NCBI RefSeq assembly: GCF_000807675.2
Contig: NZ_CP019962.1
Coordinates: 4,251,157 to 4,315,156, forward strand
DNA length: 64,000 nt
From: Eubacterium limosum
GTDB taxonomy: Bacteria; Bacillota; Clostridia; Eubacteriales; Eubacteriaceae
Direction of reading: 5' to 3'
Shown: piece by piece, positions 8,191-17,155 of the stretch
Numbering within the stretch: position 1 is the first letter of the stretch
Layout of the letters: each line of letters starts with the position of its first letter
Program-made: the position numbers and the translations under genes
The notes under the pieces: generated by a model
The model's database searches: none
What the model was told of the DNA's origin: nothing
What the model saw: only the letters and a program-made list of their open reading frames with translations

Positions 8191-8820
8191 ATGAATGAAG
8201 TAACTACCATTGACCATCCTCTGGTCACCCATAAGCTAACCTTACTCCGTATGAAGGATACACCGTCTAAGGATTTCAGAGAGCTGGTCAAGGAACTGGC
8301 CACGCTCATGGCCTATGAAGTCACCAGGCGCTTTCCCCTTAAAGATATTGAGATTGAAACGCCCATCTGTAAAACCACCAAGCAGGTGCTGGCAGACAAG
8401 GATGTGGTTATCGTGCCGATTCTGCGCGCTGGTCTGGGCATGGTCGAGGGCTTTACCCATGTTATCCCCAATGCCAAAATCGGGCATATCGGCTTATTCC
8501 GCGATCCTGAAACGCTGGAAGCCGTGGAGTATTACCGCAAGCTGCCCACGGATATCGCTGAGCGCGAGGCCATCATCACCGATCCCATGCTGGCCACTGG
8601 CGTCTCCTCTGTCCACACCATTGACATCTTGAAGGACGCGGGTTGCAAAAATATTAAGTTGGTTGTTATTTTAGCTTCTCCGGAGGGTATAAAGGCTGTA
8701 CAAGCAAAACACCCCGAGGTACCTATTTATTGTGCTTGTATCGACGAAGGGCTGAACGATCATTCCTATATTGTTCCAGGCCTTGGCGATGCGGGAGACC
8801 GCCTCTTCGGGACTAAATAG
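8191..8820 (+). CDS. upp: Uracil phosphoribosyltransferase
   Basis: A 209-residue enzyme that makes UMP from uracil and PRPP for pyrimidine salvage. The start at 8191 has an AAAGGAG site eight bases upstream, which favours it over the longer frame beginning 33 bases earlier. Family marks include [13 protein letters not shown] and the PRPP-binding [15 protein letters not shown] uracil-binding C-terminal segment [20 protein letters not shown] follows. It is the first gene of a two-gene unit with an APC-type permease 18 bp downstream. The permease is not of the usual uracil-permease (UraA) family, so the pairing is slightly unusual. Confidence 0.95.
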   Translation: MNEVTTIDHPLVTHKLTLLRMKDTPSKDFRELVKELATLMAYEVTRRFPLKDIEIETPICKTTKQVLADKDVVIVPILRAGLGMVEGFTHVIPNAKIGHIGLFRDPETLEAVEYYRKLPTDIAEREAIITDPMLATGVSSVHTIDILKDAGCKNIKLVVILASPEGIKAVQAKHPEVPIYCACIDEGLNDHSYIVPGLGDAGDRLFGTK

Positions 8821-8838
8821 GACAGGAGGTCTGTTACC

Positions 8839-10185
8839 ATGACAACAGACACAATCAAAAAACGTTATGGACTGTTTACAGCCATTGCCATGATTATCGG
8901 AATCGTCATCGGTTCCGGTATTTTTTTTAAAAGCGATAATATTTTAATTGCCACCGGCGGCAATGTCGTTCTGGGTGTAATCATCTTCTGCTTTGCGGCC
9001 GTCAGCATTATTTTTGGAAGCCTGACGGTGGCGGAGCTGGCCTCCCGAACCGACGAGCCCGGCGGGGTACTCACTTATGCCCGAATTTTTATAAACCCCA
9101 TGGCAGGCTCGGCCTACGGCTGGTTTCAAACCTTTGTCTATCTGCCCACCATCACCGTCGTGTTATCCTGGGTTTCGGGCATTTACTTTTGTATTTTCTT
9201 TAACATCAATGCCTCGCTGGAGCTTCAGTGTCTCGTGGGTTTTGGCCTGCTGACAGGTTTGTACCTCATGAACATGCTCTCGGCCAGGCTTGCCGGGCTT
9301 TTTCAGAACGCTGCGACGGTCATCAAGCTGATTCCACTTCTGATCATTGCGGTAGCGGGACTGGTCCACGGGAATACAGAAACCGCCACAGCCGCCATGC
9401 CGGCCCCAGCCACCGGGATGCTTCACGCTTCCTGGATTATGGCGATCCCCTCGGTGGCCTTCTCCTTTGACGGATGGATCATCTCCACCTCGGTGGCTCA
9501 TGAGATCAAAAACAGCCGGCGGAACCTGCCCATTGCGCTGGTCATCAGCCCCTTGTTTATTCTGCTCATGTACATCCTCTACTTTGTAGGTGTCACCAAC
9601 CTGCTGGGCGCCCCGGCCATTATGCAGCTGGGCGACGCTCACCTGGACCAGGCGGCGGCCATGGTTTTTGGCCCTTTTGGCGCTAAGCTTATCGGCTTCT
9701 TTGTTTTAATCTCTGTGCTTGGCGGTCTGAACGGTCTGGTCATGGGGATTTCGCAGATGCCCTACTCCCTGGCGCTTCAGAAAATGATCCCAGGCGCGGA
9801 TAAGCTCAAGGTTCTCACACCAAAGTCGGATTTTCCACTCAACTCGACCATCGCATCCTACCTGATTGTTACCTGCTGGTTTGTCGTCCATTATTTCACA
9901 CAGCGCTTTGGACTGCTGACCAACTCCGATGTGTCAGAAATCGCCATTGTGGTCTCTTACCTGCTCTACCTTCCTTTATACTACCAGGTCTTTAAACTTG
10001 GGAGAAAACAGCAGATTGGGGCTTTCAGAGGCATTCTGTGTCCGGTTCTGGCAGCGGTCGGCTCGCTGATCATCTTTTCAGGCGGTCTGCAAAGCCCGCT
10101 GTTTATTCTCTACATTGCCATCTGCCTTGTTTTTCTGGCTGCCGGCATGGTTTATTACCAAAAAATAACAAAAGCGCAGGTCTGA
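8839..10185 (+). CDS. APC-superfamily amino acid permease
   Basis: A 448-residue integral membrane protein with about twelve hydrophobic segments. The first, GLFTAIAMIIGIVIGSGIFF, carries the GSGIF loop that binds the amino acid carboxylate in LeuT-fold APC carriers. SVAFSFDGWIISTSVAHEIKN around residue 210 is typical of the LAT/serine-threonine exchanger group (YfnA/SteT-like). The start at 8839 has an AGGAGG site upstream. It is translated just after upp, and its stop codon lies inside the loop of the terminator at 10171-10200. The substrate is unknown; a neutral amino acid is likely. Confidence 0.85.
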   Translation: MTTDTIKKRYGLFTAIAMIIGIVIGSGIFFKSDNILIATGGNVVLGVIIFCFAAVSIIFGSLTVAELASRTDEPGGVLTYARIFINPMAGSAYGWFQTFVYLPTITVVLSWVSGIYFCIFFNINASLELQCLVGFGLLTGLYLMNMLSARLAGLFQNAATVIKLIPLLIIAVAGLVHGNTETATAAMPAPATGMLHASWIMAIPSVAFSFDGWIISTSVAHEIKNSRRNLPIALVISPLFILLMYILYFVGVTNLLGAPAIMQLGDAHLDQAAAMVFGPFGAKLIGFFVLISVLGGLNGLVMGISQMPYSLALQKMIPGADKLKVLTPKSDFPLNSTIASYLIVTCWFVVHYFTQRFGLLTNSDVSEIAIVVSYLLYLPLYYQVFKLGRKQQIGAFRGILCPVLAAVGSLIIFSGGLQSPLFILYIAICLVFLAAGMVYYQKITKAQV

Positions 10186-10200
10186 TGCCTGCGCTTTTTT
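10171..10200. terminator. Terminator overlapping the permease stop codon
   Basis: The arms AAGCGCAGG and CCTGCGCTT flank TCTGATG, which contains the permease TGA, and TTTTTT follows. On the minus strand the same hairpin would end the transcript of the 139-residue gene at 10423. Its right arm plus T-run is repeated at 10409-10421 on the other side of the repeat element. Confidence 0.85.
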
Positions 10201-10204
10201 CGTG

Positions 10205-10415
10205 TCAAAAAACTCAAGAGACGAAGTCTTTTACCTAAGGAAGAAAAAAGCGTCCTGCGGACACTCCGCTCAGGGCTATAGCTTCTTCACTACAGCAGAA
10301 GCTTGGATCTTATTAATGTCCGGCCGTTCAGGTAATACGGCACGATTCCTGGCCGTTTACCGCAGCGCCTGGATCTTTTTTCTTATCTGGATAAAAGACA
10401 TAGTCTCGGCCTGCG
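10205..10415. mobile_element. Repeat element copy 1 (~220-bp MITE-like, terminator-associated)
   Basis: The element begins TCAAAAAACTCAAGAGACGA and ends in TAAAAGACATAGTCTCGGCC. It contains GTCCTGCGGACAC, CTTCTTCACTA, GTCCGGC and GATTCCTGGCCGTTTACC, blocks also found in order in the copies at 21794 and 41736. The ends pair imperfectly with each other (GAGAC...CTTTTACC...GGAAGAAAAAA with TTTTTTCTTAT...GGATAAAAG...GTCTC). GCCTGCGCTTTTT occurs on both sides (10187-10199 and 10409-10421). No open reading frame fits, so the element is non-coding. Confidence 0.8.
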
Positions 10416-10422
10416 CTTTTTC

Positions 10423-10842
10423 TTATGCTTCTTTTGAATCGTCTTTATCCTTGGTTTCTTCTTCCTCGATTATTTCCGCGTCAGAAACGGCTTCTTCGTC
10501 TGTATCTTTGGCTGCTTCTCCGTTTTCTTCCTTTGTTTCTTCTTTGGTTTCTTCTTTGGCTTTCATTTCTTCTTCTCTGGCCTCAAGCTCTGCAATCTTT
10601 TCTTCTTTTTCTAAAATTTTGCGGCACAGCACATCACAAGGATCGTCACTGTCTTCAGCCAGATTTTCTTTTCGGGCTTCATAAACCGTTTTACCCAGCT
10701 CGGCAAAAAGCGCCTCGAGCTCGTGCTTTTCGGACACAATGGTGGTTTTTACCTTTGCGGCTTCTGCCAGGTCGCCGAGCATATCGGCTGTTGCGGCGGC
10801 CACGTCATTCAGGGTTTTTCCCAAATCATCAAAAATTGTCAT
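10423..10842 (-). CDS. Acidic coiled-coil protein of unknown function
   Basis: A 139-residue protein I do not recognise as a named family. Residues 1-60 form an amphipathic helical region (FDDLGKTLNDVAAATADML) resembling short clostridial proteins next to zinc-ribbon domains. A CDVLCRK segment follows, then a long Glu/Lys-rich heptad stretch (EKEEKIAELEAREEEMKAKE). The C-terminus is almost only Glu, Asp, Lys and Thr. It has no signal peptide or membrane segment and is probably a soluble rod-like or disordered cytoplasmic protein. It stands alone, convergent with the permease, with repeat element copy 1 between them. Confidence 0.75.
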   Translation of the reverse strand: MTIFDDLGKTLNDVAAATADMLGDLAEAAKVKTTIVSEKHELEALFAELGKTVYEARKENLAEDSDDPCDVLCRKILEKEEKIAELEAREEEMKAKEETKEETKEENGEAAKDTDEEAVSDAEIIEEEETKDKDDSKEA

Positions 10843-10947
10843 TCTTTTTCTCCTTATATGTTAGTTTTAAAAAATCAAGGGTATATATCTTTCTGGCAGG
10901 GAAACCACACCGGTCTCCTTTTATATAAATTAATTTTTTACTCCTCT

Positions 10948-10992
10948 CAAATCCCCGGTCAGCGCCAAAGTGGCCGGGGGTCTCCTTTTTTT
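10948..10992. terminator. Hairpin with T-run in the 10843-11054 gap
   Basis: CCCCGGTCA and TGGCCGGGG pair around GCGCCAAAG, followed by TCTCCTTTTTTT on the plus strand. No plus-strand gene ends here, so it may shield the acidic-protein promoter or be part of an unseen short transcript. The rest of this gap shows nothing else. Confidence 0.55.
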
Positions 10993-11054
10993 GATAATTC
11001 TATTTTAGCACGAAAGCTTTAAAGAAAGATTTATCTTTTCCACAAAATCAGATA

Positions 11055-12635
11055 TTACTGATTATCTTTTTTATAAATATCCAGATCTCCCCGGCTGTAG
11101 TCATCATATTGACGCAGGTGCTTCATAGCGCGGTAATAAGAAGCCATCATCAATACCATTAAAAGCGCAATGGGCAGGCCACATACAATGGAAGCCGTCT
11201 GCAGGGCCTCTGTTCCGCCAACACTCAGCAAAACAGCGGCGGTTACCGCCATTATGCTCCCCCAGAATATACTGATGCTCCTGGGCGGTGCCGCCTCTCC
11301 CGTTACATCTTTAAACTGTTTCATAGACATGGCGGATATGGACATGGTCATCGACTCGGCCAACGTGACAAAAGACAATACCACGATAACAAGGGCTACC
11401 ACGTTCATGACGGCACTCCACGGCAGCTGTTTAAAGAAAGCGTACAGGGCCATGTCTGATCCGGTTTGCTCAATGAGCTCACCGATATTGGCGCCGTAAA
11501 ATTTTTCAAGAAGAATGCTTCCTCCGCCAAAAATACCAAACCAGGCAAAGGAAAACACTACCGGCGCAATGAGATTTATGACCACAAATTCCCGTATGGT
11601 GCGCCCATAGGCCAGCTTTACTAAAAACAGGCCGATCAGCGGCGCAAAAACCATCCACCATGTGTTAAAGAATACATTATTAGCCCCGATCCACCCTGTT
11701 TTCTCAATGGGGTCAAGAAACAGGGACAGGTTAATAAAATCATTAAAATACTGCCCCACAGCCGTAATGGTCAATTCCGTTACCCCCACAGGGTCTACCG
11801 CAATAAAGGCAAAAATCAAAACGAAAAAGTATAGCACGGTATTCAGGTTGCTGATGTATGTAATGCCCCGGTGCAGCCCGGAGATGCTGGATAGCGTATA
11901 AAACAGGGTGATCACTGCTATGACCACAACCCAACTGTACAAATTGCTTGTAAATCCCATAATAATATCGAATCCCCGGGCGATCTGCAGTGTGGCGAAT
12001 CCAAGCGAGGTCGCAATTCCTGCAATGATCGCGAAAATAACCAGTGCATCGACGGCATTTCCGGCCGCGCCATAGATTTTATCCCCCGCAAGGGGGTACA
12101 GCGCCGTACAGACCCGATAATCTTTTTTGCTATTATAGATTAAGAAGACAACGCTCAGGCCCGCCGCTGTATAAATTGAGTAGGGATGGATGCACCAGTG
12201 CAGAAAAGTATATTTCAGGGCGCCGAAAACAGCAGCGCTGGATAAAGGCGCAGCGTCTAAAAATGGCGGCGGATTATAGATAAACTGTATCGGCTCATAA
12301 ACACCGTAGTAATTAATCCCCACTGCTATTCCTGAGGTCAGGGCGATTGCAAACCAGACAAATTTATTTATCCTGGGCACTGCCTCTGGGCCTCCCAGCC
12401 GGATTTTTCCATATTTGCTAAAACCAGCCCACAGGCAAAATATAATGGCCGAAAACGCGACAAGCGTGATAAACCATGTAAAATTTTTCAATACAAACGC
12501 AAGTGCTGTGTCGGCAGCTTTTGAAAAAGCCTCTGGCGCAATGCAGGCAAATGCCACAAAGAAAATAAGGGCGGCTCCGGAAATCAGCAGCACATGCCAA
12601 TTGACCATTTTCAGCACCCTTTTGTTTTTATACAT
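11055..12635 (-). CDS. BCCT-family betaine/carnitine/choline transporter
   Basis: A 526-residue carrier with about twelve membrane segments. NKFVWFAIALTSGIAVGINYYG corresponds to the conserved TM3 region and GWIGANNVFFNTWWMVFAPLIG to the Trp-rich TM8 region of BCCT proteins. These import or exchange quaternary amines such as glycine betaine, proline betaine, carnitine or choline. It lies downstream of four MttB-type methyltransferases on the same strand, so it most likely supplies their substrate or exports the demethylated product. A hairpin terminator separates it from the last mttB gene, so expression may be partly independent. Confidence 0.9.
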   Translation of the reverse strand: MYKNKRVLKMVNWHVLLISGAALIFFVAFACIAPEAFSKAADTALAFVLKNFTWFITLVAFSAIIFCLWAGFSKYGKIRLGGPEAVPRINKFVWFAIALTSGIAVGINYYGVYEPIQFIYNPPPFLDAAPLSSAAVFGALKYTFLHWCIHPYSIYTAAGLSVVFLIYNSKKDYRVCTALYPLAGDKIYGAAGNAVDALVIFAIIAGIATSLGFATLQIARGFDIIMGFTSNLYSWVVVIAVITLFYTLSSISGLHRGITYISNLNTVLYFFVLIFAFIAVDPVGVTELTITAVGQYFNDFINLSLFLDPIEKTGWIGANNVFFNTWWMVFAPLIGLFLVKLAYGRTIREFVVINLIAPVVFSFAWFGIFGGGSILLEKFYGANIGELIEQTGSDMALYAFFKQLPWSAVMNVVALVIVVLSFVTLAESMTMSISAMSMKQFKDVTGEAAPPRSISIFWGSIMAVTAAVLLSVGGTEALQTASIVCGLPIALLMVLMMASYYRAMKHLRQYDDYSRGDLDIYKKDNQ

Positions 12636-12655
12636 AGCGATTCCTCTCCTTTTAA

Positions 12656-12688
12656 AAAAAGCAGAGACAAAGCCTGCCTCTGCTTTTT
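12656..12688 (-). terminator. Terminator-like hairpin between MttB and BCCT genes
   Basis: AAAAAGCAGAG and CTCTGCTTTTT pair around ACAAAGCCTGC, giving an 11-bp stem with a T-run on both strands. It lies just after the mttB stop at 12693 and could attenuate transcription into the BCCT gene. Confidence 0.75.
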
Positions 12689-12692
12689 AAAT

Positions 12693-14126
12693 TTATATCT
12701 CCAGCCTGTAGCATTCCGGAATATACGGTTCAATGACAGATAAACGGTCTTTTGAAATTTCCGGAGGACGATAGCTCTCCAATCGTTTTTTCACAGCCGG
12801 CTCCATCGATTCCTTTAAAGATTTTGAGCCGCTGTTTTGCCATTGGTTTGGGTCTTCCTTATTCATGTATTGCGACTGGTAGAATTCTTCCCGGTACATT
12901 TTGGGCGTCCGTCCCTTTAAGAACGTTCCCCTCGCACCTGTCGCCTTGATTTCCTCGAAACAGAAGCGGTCTTCTGAACAGTTTACCCCCTTCAGCAGAT
13001 GTGTGGTCATTTGTATGATCTCTTCATCCATCAGAAACTTTTCAAAATTTATGACATTGAAGGTTCCCAGTGTCCCGCAGGCATGCTCGATAAAATTAGA
13101 CCCACAGTCTAAACTTGCGTAAAGCATCATCATGCTCTCAATGCCTGACTGGGCATCAAAATCTTTTGCGTCACTGAGCCCGCCGCCTGTCCTGAAGGGT
13201 AAGTGATAATAATCCGCAAGCCCTGCCGTTACATAGCAGACCAGCGCCGTCTCGGGCGACCCAATGCTCAGCTGAATGGTGTGCATATTTGTTGATGCCG
13301 AGGTATTACCATAGATCACCGGTATACCTGGTCTCAAAAGCTGGGCCAGCACAATCCCAGCCAGCTGCTCTGCGTTTGTCATGGCCATCATCGAGACGAC
13401 AGACGGCGGCGCGGTCATCAGCGGCATGGCGCAGGGCACAATCCACAGGGGTTGGTTCGCTTCACAGGTCGCAAACAATTTTTCGATGGGTGCATTGTCA
13501 AAGGTGAGCGGGGACAGGGAGTTCAGCATTGGTAAAATATGGTATTTGTCATTGCCCTCAAAACGGTTGACAATCTGTATGGTTTTTTTAAACAATGCTC
13601 TTAAGTGGCTCTCTTTTCCAGAAGCCAAGGTATTAGGATAAAGCGTCACCGTCGGCTTATTGGCATATTTCATTTGAAGCGCCATATTGGCAAAAGTTTT
13701 TTGTTCGGATGTAAAATTTTTGGTTTCCGCCAAAAGGTTAATATGTGACCCTGTGATCACCGGGCTGGTATCCGCCAGCTTAAACTGGTCAAATATATCC
13801 GCATTATCCATTTTTCTTATTTCTTTGCCTGTCTGAATATAAATGTTACTCCCAAGCGGCCTGAAAACAGTATTATCTCCCCCTATTACCAAATCGCCCT
13901 TAAAAGAAGAAAGAATGAACTGAGACGGGATATTCTGCAGGGCCTCCATCAATGTTTTTTCATCAATAAATACCGTATCATTTTCCACCCGGACGCCGTG
14001 ATCTTTAAATACCTCCAGCGCTTCCTGGTTTTCAAACTTTACCCCAACCTCGTTGAGAATACGCAGTGTCTGCTCATGGATTTTTTCAATCCCTTGTTTT
14101 GAGATGTACTTTTCATAGGATTTCAT
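12693..14126 (-). CDS. MttB-superfamily methyltransferase (non-pyrrolysine), paralogue 1
   Basis: A 477-residue member of the trimethylamine methyltransferase superfamily without an internal amber codon, so it is a non-Pyl type. Known non-Pyl members (MtgB, MtpB, MtcB, MtyB) demethylate glycine betaine, proline betaine, carnitine or butyrobetaine and methylate a corrinoid protein. Family blocks are CAMPLMTAPPSVVSMMAMTN, PVIYGNTSAS, PFRTGGGLSDAKDF and GARGTFLKGRTPKMYREEFY near the C-terminus, ending NKEDPNQWQNSG. It is the last methyltransferase gene of the run, 22 bp after paralogue 2. The substrate cannot be assigned by eye. Confidence 0.9.
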   Translation of the reverse strand: MKSYEKYISKQGIEKIHEQTLRILNEVGVKFENQEALEVFKDHGVRVENDTVFIDEKTLMEALQNIPSQFILSSFKGDLVIGGDNTVFRPLGSNIYIQTGKEIRKMDNADIFDQFKLADTSPVITGSHINLLAETKNFTSEQKTFANMALQMKYANKPTVTLYPNTLASGKESHLRALFKKTIQIVNRFEGNDKYHILPMLNSLSPLTFDNAPIEKLFATCEANQPLWIVPCAMPLMTAPPSVVSMMAMTNAEQLAGIVLAQLLRPGIPVIYGNTSASTNMHTIQLSIGSPETALVCYVTAGLADYYHLPFRTGGGLSDAKDFDAQSGIESMMMLYASLDCGSNFIEHACGTLGTFNVINFEKFLMDEEIIQMTTHLLKGVNCSEDRFCFEEIKATGARGTFLKGRTPKMYREEFYQSQYMNKEDPNQWQNSGSKSLKESMEPAVKKRLESYRPPEISKDRLSVIEPYIPECYRLEI

Positions 14127-14148
14127 CGCTGTTCCCTTACATCCCGCC

Positions 14149-15588
14149 TTATATCATTTCCTTATATGCATCGGGCAGATAAGGCTGAAGCAGATCGTTC
14201 TGCTCTTTTGTAATTTCTGGCACTGTGTAGGATGCCAGGCGCTTTTCAACGTCCTGCTGGGCCACGTCGACCACGCTGATACTTCCCTTATTCTGCCATT
14301 GGTTCGGGTCATCCTTATTAAAATATCGGGCGAGATAAACCTCTTCGCGATACATCTTAGGGGTACGGCCTGTCAGGAAAGCGCCCCTTGGGCCAACCTT
14401 TTTAAGGGTATCCATGCAGAATTTTTCATCACTGCAATCAATTCCCGCAAATAACCGCTGATTCATTCTCTGAATTTCTTCATCAATCAGGAACTTGCGA
14501 AAGTCGGTTACATTAAATGATCCCATGCAGCCACAGGCGTGTAAAACAATATCGGCGTTGACGTCCTGTGTCGCTGTAATCATCATCATGGATTCAGCCC
14601 CCGCCTGAATATCTGCATCTTTCGCATCGCTGAGTGATCCGCCGGTTCTGAAGGGCAGGCCGTAGTAGTCTGCTAAACCGGCTGTGGCGTAAACGACCAA
14701 TGCGCATTCGGGCGCTCCAATTGCAAGCTGGACGGTCCGCATATCTGTCGCGCCCGAGGTGTTCCCGTAAACAACCGGCACATTCGGATTTAATAATTTC
14801 GCCAGTACATAACCACCCAGCACCTCGGCGTTTGTCATTGCCACCATAGAAGCAATGGAAGGCGGCGCAGTCATGAGCGGCATGGCGCAGGGAGCGAACA
14901 TAATGCCCTGATTTGCCTCACAGAGGACAAATACCCGCTCTAACGGATCATGATCCATGGTGAGCGGCGATAAAGTATTTAAAATATAAACGTTATGTAC
15001 CGCGTCGTTTCCTTCAAAATCATTTAAAAGCTGTACACTTTTTTCAAAGGCTTCTTTGATGGCTTTTTTATCGGACAGCGCAAAGGTGTTGGCGGTTGTC
15101 AGAAACAGTGGCTTATGCCCATATTTTAAGATCAGGGCAATGTTGCTGAATATTTTCTGGTCTAAGGTAAATCCCTTGGAATAATCCTGGAAATAATTGA
15201 TGGTCCCAAAATCAAGGATATCGCTGGTATCCTCGAGCTTAAACTGGTTTAGTGTATCCTCATTGCTCATTTTCCGAATGGCCCCATCTGGATAATGACA
15301 ATATACATTGCCGCCGATCGCGCCATTGTATTGTTTGCCGCTGCCGATTTCCAGATCCCCTTTACAGGATTTTACCGTAAAGGAGCGCTGCGCGTGGCGG
15401 AGGGCCTCGGTCACCATTTTTTCATCAATAAAAACGGTTTGTCCTTCCACACGGGCCCCATGCTTCCTGAAAACCTCCAGGGCTCCCTCATGCTCAAACC
15501 GCATACCGATTTCTGATAAAATTTTTAATGAGTATTCATGAATTTTTTCAATTTCTTCTCTGGATATAAAACGTTCATAGCTTTTCAT
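14149..15588 (-). CDS. MttB-superfamily methyltransferase (non-pyrrolysine), paralogue 2
   Basis: A 479-residue paralogue of its neighbours, sharing CAMPLMTAPPSIASMVAMTN, PVVYGNTSGATD, PFRTGGSLSDAKDADIQAG and GPRGAFLTGRTPKMYREEVY. It differs from the other three in NKGSISVVDVAQQDVEKRL at the C-terminus and carries HACGCMGSFNVTD in the core. No amber codon interrupts it. It starts 23 bp after the sigma54 activator's stop, so activator and methyltransferase are probably cotranscribed. The expected partner, a corrinoid protein, is not encoded in this window. Confidence 0.9.
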   Translation of the reverse strand: MKSYERFISREEIEKIHEYSLKILSEIGMRFEHEGALEVFRKHGARVEGQTVFIDEKMVTEALRHAQRSFTVKSCKGDLEIGSGKQYNGAIGGNVYCHYPDGAIRKMSNEDTLNQFKLEDTSDILDFGTINYFQDYSKGFTLDQKIFSNIALILKYGHKPLFLTTANTFALSDKKAIKEAFEKSVQLLNDFEGNDAVHNVYILNTLSPLTMDHDPLERVFVLCEANQGIMFAPCAMPLMTAPPSIASMVAMTNAEVLGGYVLAKLLNPNVPVVYGNTSGATDMRTVQLAIGAPECALVVYATAGLADYYGLPFRTGGSLSDAKDADIQAGAESMMMITATQDVNADIVLHACGCMGSFNVTDFRKFLIDEEIQRMNQRLFAGIDCSDEKFCMDTLKKVGPRGAFLTGRTPKMYREEVYLARYFNKDDPNQWQNKGSISVVDVAQQDVEKRLASYTVPEITKEQNDLLQPYLPDAYKEMI

Positions 15589-15611
15589 TTTTCATTCTCC
15601 TATCTGGATAT

Positions 15612-17063
15612 CTATCCCAAAATTTTATATTTTCTCATTTTATTTTGTAAATTCTGTCTTGAAATATTCAAAAGCTTTGCCGCCTGGGTCACATTGTGGT
15701 TATTTTGCTTTAATGCTTTAATAATCGTTTCTTTTTCAAAATTATCGACCATCTCCCTGAGATTTTTATTGGCGCCTAAGCTCAGAGAAGCCGTCTGTTT
15801 TTCTTCGATCACCTTGTACCGGTCCAGCAGGTATTCCGGCAGACATGCGCTTTCCAGCGCGTAGCAGTCGTTTCCGGCCAAATACAGGCTTTGGGTAATG
15901 ACATGCCGCAGCTCTCTTACGTTCCCCGGCCAGTCATGCTTCAGCAGAATTTTTCTGCTTGTTTTTGACAAGCTGTTTATTTTTTTCCCAAGGAAGGAAG
16001 CGACCTCAGAAATATAATAGTTTGAGAGGGCGATAATATCTTCCCTTCGGTTTTTCAGCGGCGGCAATTGAAGATTAAAAACGCTGAGCCGGTAATAAAG
16101 GTCTGAGCGCAGCCGGTTTTCCCTGATGGCCTCGAGGGGGTCCTGGTTAATGGCGGCGATAATACGGACATTCGCAACAATCTCTTTGTTCCCGCCCACT
16201 CTTCTAAACCTTTTCTCTTCCAGTACCCTCAGCAATTTGGACTGGATCGTAATGTTCATAGAATTCAGCTCATCCAGAAAAAGTGTCCCGCCTTCGGCCT
16301 CTTCAAAGAGCCCCTTCCGCTCTTTCGCGCCAGTAAAGGAACCGCTCCTTACGCCAAAAAGTGTGCTCTCTAAAAGATTTTCAGGGATAGCGCTGCAGTT
16401 AACAGCCACAAAATGATTCTTTTTCCGATCACTGATATTATGGATGCTCTGGGCAAAGACCTCTTTTCCTGTTCCCGTAGCCCCGGATATCATAATCGGT
16501 ACGTCCGTTTTTCCGGCCAGCTTTGCCTTTTCAACGCACTGCTTCATTTCGTTGCTTTCTCCTATGATATCCTCAAAGGTGTACTGTGTGTTGTTATGCA
16601 GCTTGACAGCGCTCAGCGCCCCGTTATCATGGTTTTTCTTATTGATCGTATCTATGAGGTTAAAATACTCGGATATCTCACGGTAGGTGCCCACGCTCAT
16701 TTCAATGTTTCCATTTTCATCAAAAACTGGAAAGGAATTAAAAAGCACTGTGCACTCCTTGCCATTTTTTGTTTTATAATAAGAAAATGTGTCTTTGTAG
16801 CAGCGCCCGTCCTTCAGGGTGTTCAACAGTAAAGACCGGCTCTCATCATCCAGGCTGATGGTCTTATCCGGATCGTTCGGCTTATAGATTTCATTGGGAT
16901 TTTTACCGATCGCATCCTCTCGTTTCATTTCCTCAATACGTTCACAGCCTTTTGAATAAGCGACAATTTTTTTGTTTTTATCGACAACCAGCACACAGAA
17001 ATCCTCTATTTTTTCAAGGCATTCTGCCGGCATCAATTTTTGATCTGTTTTCCCATTTTTCAT
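15612..17063 (-). CDS. PAS-domain sigma54-dependent transcriptional activator
   Basis: A 483-residue bacterial enhancer-binding protein. Residues ~15-135 look like a PAS sensor (FCVLVVDKNKKIVAYSKGCE). The AAA+ domain has Walker A SGATGTGKE at 193-201, a sigma54-contact loop reading GSFTGA at 241-246 instead of GAFTGA, and Walker B GGTLFLDEL at 258-266. The C-terminus is a Fis-type helix-turn-helix (NVTQAAKLLNISRQNLQNKM). The gene lies inside the methyltransferase run. It very probably acts on the sigma54 promoter at 21446-21461 through the palindromes upstream of it. The PAS ligand may be the quaternary amine, but that is inference. Confidence 0.92.
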   Translation of the reverse strand: MKNGKTDQKLMPAECLEKIEDFCVLVVDKNKKIVAYSKGCERIEEMKREDAIGKNPNEIYKPNDPDKTISLDDESRSLLLNTLKDGRCYKDTFSYYKTKNGKECTVLFNSFPVFDENGNIEMSVGTYREISEYFNLIDTINKKNHDNGALSAVKLHNNTQYTFEDIIGESNEMKQCVEKAKLAGKTDVPIMISGATGTGKEVFAQSIHNISDRKKNHFVAVNCSAIPENLLESTLFGVRSGSFTGAKERKGLFEEAEGGTLFLDELNSMNITIQSKLLRVLEEKRFRRVGGNKEIVANVRIIAAINQDPLEAIRENRLRSDLYYRLSVFNLQLPPLKNRREDIIALSNYYISEVASFLGKKINSLSKTSRKILLKHDWPGNVRELRHVITQSLYLAGNDCYALESACLPEYLLDRYKVIEEKQTASLSLGANKNLREMVDNFEKETIIKALKQNNHNVTQAAKLLNISRQNLQNKMRKYKILG

Positions 17064-17155
17064 AAAGCACCTCTTGTTTTTTGGTGATGGTATTTTAACC
17101 TAAAATACTGGCATGTCAAAATGGTCTTGTTCTTTATTAAGACTCACTATTTTGT

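Noticed and set aside
9163-9642. A 159-codon minus-strand frame inside the permease gene
   Set aside because: It is a shadow of the permease, which has normal membrane segments and a ribosome site.
10425-10928. A 167-codon Leu/Phe-rich plus-strand frame opposite the acidic protein
   Set aside because: Glu/Lys-rich coding on the minus strand necessarily gives a hydrophobic antisense frame; no ribosome site precedes it.
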